14,542 bases of DNA from Clostridiales bacterium (GTDB taxonomy: Bacteria > Bacillota > Clostridia > Oscillospirales > Acutalibacteraceae): contig JAAYWU010000246.1 of NCBI GenBank assembly GCA_012516295.1, positions 1-14,542 on the forward strand, written 5' to 3'. This document shows positions 1-5,206 of this stretch, in pieces (position 1 is the first letter of the stretch; each line of letters starts with the position of its first letter). The notes below the pieces were generated by a model. It ran no database searches. It saw only the letters and a program-made list of their open reading frames with translations, and had not been told where the DNA came from. Position numbers and translations under genes: made by a program.

Positions 1-13
1 GAACAAATTATTC

Positions 14-19
14 TATAAT
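14..19 (+). promoter_or_regulatory. Putative -10 box for the small coiled-coil ORF
   Basis: A perfect TATAAT lies at 14-19 in very AT-rich DNA, about 48 bases before the ATG at 67. That would give a leader of roughly 40 bases. The -35 position falls at or beyond the left edge, so only half of the promoter can be judged. A weaker TAAAAT at 43-48 has no good -35. Confidence 0.4.
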
Positions 20-66
20 ATGATTTTTTTATGATAATGTCCTAAAATAGCATTGGGGGTGATAAA

Positions 67-237
67 ATGGTAGATTATAAAGAAATGTATACGATTCTGT
101 TTAATAAAGTCACCGATATTATCGAAGAACTTAAACAGGTTCAATGCAAAACAGAAGAAATGTACATACAAAGCCGCGAAGCGGAAATTTTACAGATGAA
201 GCAGGAATTGGAAATCATCAAAAAACGCAATATTTAA
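67..237 (+). CDS. Small coiled-coil protein of unknown function, 56 aa
   Basis: An ATG at 67 is preceded by a strong GGGGGTG ribosome binding site (55-61) at 5-base spacing and opens a 56-codon frame ending in TAA at 235-237. The product begins MVDYKEMYTILF and is largely predicted helical. It is rich in Glu, Lys and Gln, with hydrophobic residues at about heptad spacing over residues 8-52, consistent with a short soluble coiled coil or helical hairpin. It has one Cys (residue 27), no signal peptide and no membrane segment. It is convergent with the CAT-family gene (22-base gap), and it is clearly more AT-rich than the genes that follow. I do not recognise the family. The good RBS, upstream -10 box and protein-like composition argue that it is a real gene. 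Confidence 0.62.
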   Translation: MVDYKEMYTILFNKVTDIIEELKQVQCKTEEMYIQSREAEILQMKQELEIIKKRNI

Positions 238-250
238 CATAAAATCTGCG
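217..250 (-). terminator. Weak possible terminator of the CAT/rsmI/trmN operon
   Basis: Read on the minus strand, CGCAG (250-246) can pair with TTGCG (230-226, one G-U pair), with extra A-T pairs inside, followed by a run of six T (225-220). The hairpin is short and overlaps the end of the convergent 56-aa ORF. It is the only terminator-like structure seen after the CAT-family gene. Confidence 0.28.
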
Positions 251-259
251 GCATTCCCG

Positions 260-883
260 TTAAAGGGCATCGATGTACTCTTGCAGGCGCTCCAGATATT
301 TTCCGGCGTGGTAGCCGTCCATCAGGCAATGGTTGGCCTGCAGGGAATAGGGGAGCAGAACCTTTCCGTTTTCCCGCTGGTACTTTCCCCAGGCAAGGCG
401 GGGGATGGAATCCTGCCACCCGAGCATGATGGGATGCGTAACCTGTGTGAAGGAAAACCATGGGGTGCAGGTGCAGTAAAGCTGGTCGTCGCGCCCGTCT
501 TCTTTCAAATCCATAAAGCCCGGCTGGCGGCGCTCCTTCTCCTGTACGGCTTTGGTGTAGCCGCGGATATCGTCGGTCATGTCGGCGGCAACCATTTTGT
601 AAAGCTCCTTCCCCTTCGGAAGGATGGTAAAGGACGGGTGCACCTTTTCGTGCAGGACAACCTGTTCCCCGCGGATGCGGTACCGGAAGTTTTCGATTTC
701 ATTGGCGGCCGCGGCGGACGCGTAGCCCATGGTGAAGTAAAAGGAAAGCCCGTTTTCTTTTACGAATTGCAGAAAATGTGTCACATCCAGTTTTACGCAG
801 ACATTGAACTGCGGGTATTCCATACGCCGGAAAAAAGCAAAATGCTCCTTGCGGGGCCATGTGTTTAAATCAATGATTTCCAT
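260..883 (-). CDS. Chloramphenicol O-acetyltransferase (CAT) family protein, 207 aa
   Basis: Family members transfer acetyl from acetyl-CoA to the 3-hydroxyl of chloramphenicol, acting as cytoplasmic trimers. The product shows the classic CAT layout: N-terminal IDLNTWPRKEHFAFF (residues 4-18); PWFSFT (141-146), whose Ser144 matches the conserved active-site serine; and NHCLMDGYHAGK (184-195), whose His185 is the catalytic base of the HxxxDG signature, with Asp189. Its length is close to the usual 210-220. The residue before the catalytic His is Asn, not the usual His. The ATG is 3 bases downstream of the rsmI stop and its SD (AAAGGAG) lies within the last rsmI codons, so translation is probably coupled. 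The family and catalytic residues are clear. Whether chloramphenicol is the real substrate cannot be told: many chromosomal CAT homologues in Clostridia are uncharacterised xenobiotic or metabolite acetyltransferases. Confidence 0.9.
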   Translation of the reverse strand: MEIIDLNTWPRKEHFAFFRRMEYPQFNVCVKLDVTHFLQFVKENGLSFYFTMGYASAAAANEIENFRYRIRGEQVVLHEKVHPSFTILPKGKELYKMVAADMTDDIRGYTKAVQEKERRQPGFMDLKEDGRDDQLYCTCTPWFSFTQVTHPIMLGWQDSIPRLAWGKYQRENGKVLLPYSLQANHCLMDGYHAGKYLERLQEYIDAL

Positions 884-886
884 ATT

Positions 887-1729
887 TTACGGATTCTCCT
901 TTCCGCTTTGCAGAATCGCTTTGTAAATGGCGCCCTTTTTCAGCCCGGTTTCCGCGGCGGCCCTTTTGGCGGCCTCCGAGGGCGAAAGCCCATCGGCAAT
1001 CATGTCCCGCGCCATGGCGGCGCCGTCTTCCAGCGTGAAATCTGTTTTTTCCGGGGCCTGCGCGCCCTCGATTACCAGCACGAATTCGCCTTTCGCGCCG
1101 CCGTCGGCGTAGCGCCGGGCCGCGTCGGAAAGCGTGGTGCGGATGACTTCCTCGTGAATTTTTGTAAGTTCCCGCACAAGGGCGACGCGGCGGTCTCCCC
1201 ACGCGGCGAGCATGTCGTTTAAGGTAGAGGGGAGCTTATGCGGCGCTTCGTAAAAAATCATGGTGCGGCGCTCGTCTTTCAGTTCCTCCAGATGTTCGCG
1301 GCGGCTTTTTTTGTTCATGCTTAAAAAGCCTTCGAACGTAAAACGGCCCGTCGGCAGCCCGGAAACCGCCAGCGCGGAAACAAGGGCGCTGGGACCGGGG
1401 ACAACGTAAACCGGAATCCCGCGCTCCGCACATTGGGCGACGAGCAGTTCGCCGGGGTCGGAAATTGCGGGCATGCCCGCGTCGGAGACAAGGGCGCAGG
1501 TTTCGCCCTGCTCAATCCGGTCGCAGATGATCTGCCCGCGCTCGCGCTTGTTGTGCTCGAAATAGCTGATCATCGGCTTTTTAATATCGAAATGGTTGAG
1601 CAGCTTCAGCGTGACGCGCGTATCCTCCGCGGCGATAAAATCCGCCTGCCGTAAAGTTTCCACCGCGCGGGGGGAAAAGTCCGAAAGGTTTCCGATCGGG
1701 GTGCCCACCACCATTAATTTTCCGTTCAT
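887..1729 (-). CDS. rsmI: 16S rRNA (cytidine1402-2'-O)-methyltransferase RsmI
   Basis: RsmI (YabC-like in Bacillus synteny, YraL in E. coli) methylates the 2'-OH of C1402 in 16S rRNA near the decoding centre, using SAM. The 280-aa product has the full tetrapyrrole-methylase-like core: VVGTPIGNLSD (7-17), AAEDTR (33-38), LVSDAGMPAISDPG (80-93) and VVPGPSALVSAL (109-120). It also has the C-terminal helical tail with GLSPSEAAKRAA (247-258) that is common in Firmicute RsmI. Length is normal for the family. The ATG overlaps the stop of the upstream trmN-like gene by four bases (ATGA), which supports the start and an operon. The CAT-family gene follows after 3 bases. No missing residue or frameshift is visible. 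Confidence 0.97.
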   Translation of the reverse strand: MNGKLMVVGTPIGNLSDFSPRAVETLRQADFIAAEDTRVTLKLLNHFDIKKPMISYFEHNKRERGQIICDRIEQGETCALVSDAGMPAISDPGELLVAQCAERGIPVYVVPGPSALVSALAVSGLPTGRFTFEGFLSMNKKSRREHLEELKDERRTMIFYEAPHKLPSTLNDMLAAWGDRRVALVRELTKIHEEVIRTTLSDAARRYADGGAKGEFVLVIEGAQAPEKTDFTLEDGAAMARDMIADGLSPSEAAKRAAAETGLKKGAIYKAILQSGKENP

Positions 1730-2472
1730 TTGCCCGAAGCTCCTTTATTCAGCGTATATTCGCCGTATATTTGCTGCATTTCTTCGGAAAAACCGTTGCT
1801 GCCTTCAATAAACAGGACGGGGTCGACCGTCAGGCCCGGTTTTCCGCCCCGGTTCGCCTGTAAGAGAAAGAGAAAGGGGGGCCTGTCGGGCCGCTGCTGC
1901 ACAAAGCGCAGGCGTTTCGGCTCCAGCCCGGCGTTCCGCAGGTCGAGCATCGCACCGCAAAGGCGTTCCGGGCGCATACAGCAGAAGAAGCGCCCGCCGA
2001 ACCGCAGAAGGTGCGCGGCGGCTTTTGCAATGTCCTCAAATCGGCACGCGGTTTCATGTCGCGCGACGCGCAGCGCCTCCGCGGGATTGTGTATGCCCGT
2101 GCCGTTGATTTTGTACGGCGGGTTGCAGGCAACGGTGTCGAACCCGCCGGCGGGCAGGCCGTATTTTTTTATTTCGCAGATATCCCCGTGCACGACCTCA
2201 ACCATTTCCGAAAGCCGGTTGTATTCGACCGAACGGCGCGCCATGGCGCAGGCTTCCTCCTGGATTTCGAGGGCGTATATTTTGCGCGGCTTTGCCCGCG
2301 CGCACCAGATCAGCGGGATGGCGCCGCAGCCCGTACCCAGATCGGCGCAGAGATCCCCCGTCCGCGGCGTGGAAAACGCGGCAAGCAGGATGGTGTCGGT
2401 ATTAAAACGGTGGCTTTGCGAAACAATTACGGAGTAATCGCGCGAAAGCGGTTCCAGGTGTTCGGCCTCCAA
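1726..2472 (-). CDS. yabB: tRNA1(Val) adenine-37-N6-methyltransferase family protein (YabB/TrmN6-like)
   Basis: This is a SAM-dependent N6-adenine methyltransferase of the YabB/YfiC family; the characterised E. coli member modifies A37 of tRNA1(Val). Counting from the TTG at 2472, the 248-aa product has SAM motif I ADLGTGCGAIPL (43-54), an acidic strand end at LEIQ (69-72), and the catalytic (N/D)PPY motif as NPPY (117-120). The frame is open to a TTG at 2517 (263 aa). I prefer 2472 for two reasons: it has GAGGGGG at 8-base spacing, and the promoter at 2534-2562 predicts a transcript start near 2527, which would cut into the SD of the upstream TTG. It overlaps rsmI by ATGA, and in Bacillus yabB is also close to the rsmI orthologue yabC. 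Substrate in this organism is inferred from homology. Confidence 0.92.
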   Translation of the reverse strand: MEAEHLEPLSRDYSVIVSQSHRFNTDTILLAAFSTPRTGDLCADLGTGCGAIPLIWCARAKPRKIYALEIQEEACAMARRSVEYNRLSEMVEVVHGDICEIKKYGLPAGGFDTVACNPPYKINGTGIHNPAEALRVARHETACRFEDIAKAAAHLLRFGGRFFCCMRPERLCGAMLDLRNAGLEPKRLRFVQQRPDRPPFLFLLQANRGGKPGLTVDPVLFIEGSNGFSEEMQQIYGEYTLNKGASGK

Positions 2473-2533
2473 TACAAATTTCCCCCTCGTTTTTCGAATC
2501 CTATCGTAGAAAGGCAAATTGCTTCCTTGTAAT

Positions 2534-2562
2534 ATTTTACTATAAATAAAGCAAAAAGTCAG
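2534..2562 (-). promoter_or_regulatory. Sigma-A-type promoter for the yabB-rsmI-CAT operon
   Basis: On the minus strand, CTGACT (2562-2557) is followed by exactly 17 bases and TAAAAT (2539-2534). The predicted start is near 2527. No other promoter is seen inside the three-gene operon, so it probably drives all three genes. Confidence 0.6.
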
Positions 2563-2716
2563 TATGAAAAATTTTCAGTTCCGGCTTTTGCGGCGGCACT
2601 AACGCGCAGGGACGAACGCCCGCCCGGTTACTGGCACGCTTATGGCTATATTCTGAAAATGATAGCCGGAAATACACGATGAGCCATAAAAAGTCCAGCG
2701 TATGCCGGACTTTTTA
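2553..2716 (+). ncRNA. Candidate structured RNA (speculative)
   Basis: This gap has no convincing ORF but is full of complementary segments. 2571-2578 pairs with 2653-2660 (8 bp), 2579-2586 with 2664-2671 (8 bp), 2641-2647 with 2682-2688 (7 bp) and 2644-2649 with 2662-2667 (6 bp). It ends in a hairpin with 9 bp AAAAAGTCC/GGACTTTTT (2688-2696 with 2707-2715). A plus-strand promoter candidate, TTGCTT (2519-2524), 16 bases, TATAAA (2541-2546), would start a transcript near 2553 that stops at the T run at 2711-2715. Several helices exclude each other. Strand and even existence of a transcript are inference; I match it to no known RNA family. Confidence 0.27.
2688..2715. terminator. Symmetrical hairpin, possible bidirectional terminator
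   Basis: A perfect 9-bp stem AAAAAGTCC/GGACTTTTT has a 10-base loop that can add two GC pairs inside (GC at 2698-2699 with GC at 2704-2705). It ends in five T on either strand. On the minus strand it lies after the ferredoxin terminator; on the plus strand it would end any transcript of the structured gap. Confidence 0.5.
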
Positions 2717-2746
2717 TTTATGCGGTTTTGTTTCCGAAGATGTATA

Positions 2747-2786
2747 AAAAAGAAAAAAGGCGGGCGCCAAAAAACGCTCCGCCTTT
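2747..2786 (-). terminator. Rho-independent terminator of the ferredoxin gene
   Basis: On the minus strand, AAAGGCGG (2786-2779) pairs with CCGCCTTT (2763-2756), with a further 3-bp GC helix inside the loop. It is followed by a long T-rich run (TTTTTTCTTTTTT). It begins 14 bases after the ferredoxin stop codon. Confidence 0.8.
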
Positions 2787-2800
2787 ATCCGGTTGCAATA

Positions 2801-2971
2801 TTATTCCTGTGCAGGAGCACCTACGGGGCATGCATCGGCGCAGGCGCCGCACTCTGTGCAAAGATCTGCATCGATGACAAATTTACCGTCGCCCTGAGAA
2901 ATTGCGTTTACCGGGCAACCCGCTTCGCAAGCACCGCAGGAAATGCACTCATCACTAATAACATATGCCAT
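2801..2971 (-). CDS. Small 2[4Fe-4S] ferredoxin, 56 aa
   Basis: This is a classical clostridial-type ferredoxin, a soluble one-electron carrier for low-potential reactions. It begins MAYVISDECISCGACEAGC and carries two clusters of CxxCxxCxxxCP: the first around residues 9-20, the second in the C-terminal half (CTECGACADACP). Together they supply eight cysteine ligands for two [4Fe-4S] clusters. Length is typical (about 55-60 aa). I chose the ATG at 2971 because GGAGGTG (2987-2981) precedes it at 9 bases; the earlier in-frame ATG at 2989 overlaps that SD. The gene has its own promoter (3006-3033) and terminator, so it is monocistronic although it sits directly after ricT. In Bacillus this slot is held by yabA. 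Confidence 0.96.
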   Translation of the reverse strand: MAYVISDECISCGACEAGCPVNAISQGDGKFVIDADLCTECGACADACPVGAPAQE

Positions 2972-3005
2972 TGGGAAAAACACCTCCATATTTAATTACT
3001 ACATA

Positions 3006-3033
3006 ATTCTATCATAAATGACAGAAAATGCAA
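3006..3033 (-). promoter_or_regulatory. Promoter of the ferredoxin gene
   Basis: On the minus strand, TTGCAT (3033-3028), 16 bases, then TAGAAT (3011-3006) preceded by TGA, an extended -10. Predicted start near 2999, giving a leader of about 28 bases that contains the GGAGGTG site. It lies between the ricT stop and the ferredoxin start. Confidence 0.62.
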
Positions 3034-3053
3034 CAGAATAGGAGGAAATAATT

Positions 3054-3917
3054 TTAATCCTTTTCGAGCTCCTTGAGCTGTTCCAATTCGTTTCGGTTTA
3101 CGTGGCCGCCCTTAATAAGCTTTACCTGTGAGGCTTTAAAAAGCTTGGGCGCGGCTTCCGGCGCAGCATCCATGCGCACCTGCAAAATGCCGGTCAGCAT
3201 ATTCAGGTCGACTACGGTGCCCTTTCCGTCCGGCGTTATTACCAGGGAATTGACGGTCGGTATAGAGCGCAGCAGATCCTGATATGTTTCCTGCTCGTAT
3301 TTCAGGCAGCCCATCAGCCGCCCGCAGGTACCGGATATTTTCACCGGATTCAGCGAAAGCCCCTGTTCCTTTGCCATCTTGATGGAAACCGGCTGGAACC
3401 CGCCCAGAAACGTTGAGCAGCAGAACGGCCGGCCGCAGATGCCGAGCCCGCCGAGCATTTTCGCTTCGTCGCGCACGCCGATCTGCCGCAGTTCGATGCG
3501 GGTGCGGAAGACGGAAGCCAGGTCTTTTACCAGCTCGCGGAAATCGACCCGCCCGTCGGCGGTAAAGTAAAACAGGATTTTGGAGTTGTCGAAGGTATAT
3601 TCCACGTCGACCAGCTTCATTTCCAGCTTGTGGGCCGCAATTTTTTTCAGGCAGATATTGAAGGCGGTTTTTTCCTTGGCGTTGTTTTCCGCCAGCTTTT
3701 TCAAATCTTCCTTTGTGGCGACGCGGATCAGCTTTTTCAGCGGCTGGACGATGCTGTCGTCGCTGATCTGCCGGTTTTCCATTGCGATTTCGCCGCACTC
3801 TATGCCGCGCGCGGTTTCAACAATGACCATATCCCCCTGCTTAAGTGTATTCCCGTCGGGGTCAAAATAATATACTTTTCCTACATTTTTAAAACGAACG
3901 CCAATAACCTCGGCCAT
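3054..3917 (-). CDS. ricT: PSP1-domain protein RicT (YaaT), Y-complex subunit
   Basis: RicT with RicA and RicF forms the Fe-S-containing Y-complex that, in B. subtilis, partners RNase Y in mRNA maturation and affects sporulation, competence and biofilm formation. The 287-aa product has the PSP1 pattern: an N-terminal beta-rich part (AEVIGVRFKNVGKVYYFDP), then the conserved Cys-rich core with LGGLGICGRPFCCSTF (155-170) and SGTCGRLMGCLKYE (195-208), followed by TPDGKGTVVDLN. Cysteines at 161, 166, 167, 198 and 204 are the expected cluster-ligand region. I use the ATG at 3917 because GGGAGG sits 5 bases upstream; the frame extends to 3977 but would overlap holB. The holB stop is 26 bases upstream. 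Family assignment is secure; the exact role here is by homology. Confidence 0.95.
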   Translation of the reverse strand: MAEVIGVRFKNVGKVYYFDPDGNTLKQGDMVIVETARGIECGEIAMENRQISDDSIVQPLKKLIRVATKEDLKKLAENNAKEKTAFNICLKKIAAHKLEMKLVDVEYTFDNSKILFYFTADGRVDFRELVKDLASVFRTRIELRQIGVRDEAKMLGGLGICGRPFCCSTFLGGFQPVSIKMAKEQGLSLNPVKISGTCGRLMGCLKYEQETYQDLLRSIPTVNSLVITPDGKGTVVDLNMLTGILQVRMDAAPEAAPKLFKASQVKLIKGGHVNRNELEQLKELEKD

Positions 3918-3943
3918 GTGAACCTCCCATGAATAAATTGGCA

Positions 3944-4819
3944 TTATCTGCCGGCGGCCGCGCGCAAGTTTGCGCAAAGAGCCGTTACAAGCAGCGCCGC
4001 GTTCGCGTTTCGGTCAAGCGCGCGCTGCGCTTTCCGGACCTCGTCCAGAAGGGTAAGAAGCTTTCCGCGGGTAAGCCCCGCGCCAAGCGACGCGGCCGCT
4101 TCCGGCTGGCCGGAGAGGCAGGCGCTGCCCCCCGCGCGCAAAACCGCCTCGTCGCGGATAAGCAGCAGAAGTTCCGAAAGGACGGCGCGCAGCCGGTCCT
4201 TGTTTTTTATCAGATCCGCTGTTAAGAACAGCAGGTCCGTTGCGTTTGCCGCGGTAACCGCCGCGGCCAGTTTATTTATATATTCCGGTTCAACGCCGCT
4301 TTGCTCCCGAACGGCTTCCAGCGAAAAAATCTGCGCCCGTGAGCGGATGGTGGGGAGAAGCGCCGCCGCGCTGGAGGCGGTGAGCAGGAACCGGACGCTT
4401 TCGGGCGGTTCCTCAAAGACCTTCAGCAGCGCGTTTTGCGAAACCTCACTCATATTCTGCGCACCGTACAGCAGATATACTTTGCAGTTTGCCTCGTTCG
4501 GCCGGATATAGGCGTCGGACCGTATGGAGCGGATTGCATCGATTGGGAAAGCGCGCGGGTCCGCGTCGCCGTCCAGCGTGAAAAGGTCGGGGTGGGAGCC
4601 GGCCGCCGCCTTGATACACCCCGGGCATTTTCCGCAGGGGCTTGCCACAGGGTCGGTGCAGACGCAGGCCTTTGCCAATGCGGCGGCAAGCGCATTGCGC
4701 TCCTTCTGGGGACCTTCCAAGATTAGCGCATGGGGCAGCCTGCCTTCCTCAAACGGAAGCGCGAGCGAATGCTTTACCTCTTCGCTGACGGGAACCGCGT
4801 GCAGGTTTAACTGGCTCAT
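3944..4819 (-). CDS. holB: DNA polymerase III subunit delta' (HolB)
   Basis: This clamp-loader subunit helps load the beta sliding clamp onto primed DNA. The 291-aa product has the AAA+ clamp-loader layout: LPHALILEGP (28-37) at the start of domain I; a zinc module of C54, C62, C65 and C68 (PCGKCPGC); the box VYLLYGAQNMSEVSQNALLK (114-133) followed by FEEPPE; then LLPTIRSRAQIF. The P-loop lacks GKT/S, which is common for delta' because it does not hydrolyse ATP. The usual SRC sensor motif reads SRA (160-162), keeping the Arg but not the Cys. The ATG overlaps the darA stop by four bases, and ricT follows. This darA-holB-ricT order matches Bacillus yaaQ-(yaaR)-holB-yaaT. Confidence 0.95.
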   Translation of the reverse strand: MSQLNLHAVPVSEEVKHSLALPFEEGRLPHALILEGPQKERNALAAALAKACVCTDPVASPCGKCPGCIKAAAGSHPDLFTLDGDADPRAFPIDAIRSIRSDAYIRPNEANCKVYLLYGAQNMSEVSQNALLKVFEEPPESVRFLLTASSAAALLPTIRSRAQIFSLEAVREQSGVEPEYINKLAAAVTAANATDLLFLTADLIKNKDRLRAVLSELLLLIRDEAVLRAGGSACLSGQPEAAASLGAGLTRGKLLTLLDEVRKAQRALDRNANAALLVTALCANLRAAAGR

Positions 4820-5139
4820 ACCTTTTCAAAGCGGTCCACATTCAGAACGAAAATTGTGGAACCGCCCACAGTGACCTCAACCGGAAACGAAGAATACATG
4901 CCGACATCCATGGTGGTTGCGCTTGGAACAAGCTGGGTGCGGCGGCTGCTTTGCTTGGAAATAATGGAGATAACCTGGTCAACCTTGTCGTCTTCGGTTC
5001 CGACGATGAAGGTGGTGTTGCCCGCCATCAGAAACCCGCCGGTGGTTGCAAGCTTGGTAACGGAGAACCCGTCTTTCGTCAGCGCGGCGGAAACCATGCC
5101 GCTGTCGTCGTTGCTTACAATCGCAAGAACCAGTTTCAT
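4816..5139 (-). CDS. darA: Cyclic-di-AMP receptor DarA (YaaQ/PstA), PII-like
   Basis: DarA is a trimeric PII-like protein that binds the second messenger c-di-AMP; its downstream target is not settled. The 107-aa product closely follows the family: MKLVLAIVSNDDSGMV at the start, FSVTKLATTGGFLMAGNTTF (residues 25-44) carrying the ligand-binding KLATTGGFL...GNTTF stretch, and a C-terminal PVEVTVGGSTIFVLNVDRFE. Length matches B. subtilis DarA (about 109 aa). The ATG at 5139 has GGAGGG at 7-base spacing; the frame runs back to 5166 without a better RBS. It is coupled to holB by an ATGA overlap. Bacillus yaaR, normally between the two, is absent. No c-di-AMP riboswitch was recognised nearby. Confidence 0.96.
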   Translation of the reverse strand: MKLVLAIVSNDDSGMVSAALTKDGFSVTKLATTGGFLMAGNTTFIVGTEDDKVDQVISIISKQSSRRTQLVPSATTMDVGMYSSFPVEVTVGGSTIFVLNVDRFEKV

Positions 5140-5206
5140 AATGAATCCCTCCATAATTTTATTCAACAGGAATAAAATGCAAAATCAAGACCCTTTTTTA
5201 TGAATA

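Noticed and set aside
281..868. 195-codon plus-strand open frame antisense to the CAT-family gene
   Set aside because: It mirrors the coding gene, has no RBS, and its composition is not protein-family like; the minus-strand product has clear CAT motifs.
1730..2437. 235-codon plus-strand open frame antisense to the yabB-like gene
   Set aside because: Low-complexity Arg/Pro/Ser-rich product typical of GC-rich antisense frames; the opposite strand has SAM and NPPY motifs.
2560..2720. Known riboswitch (c-di-GMP, cobalamin, c-di-AMP or T-box) in the yabB-ferredoxin gap
   Set aside because: None of the core motifs I know for these classes could be read on either strand, so only an unclassified structured region is claimed.
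5140..5206. Promoter between the decarboxylase gene and darA
   Set aside because: A TAAAAT (5161-5156) is present, but the predicted start would fall inside the darA SD and the -35 spacing (15) is poor.
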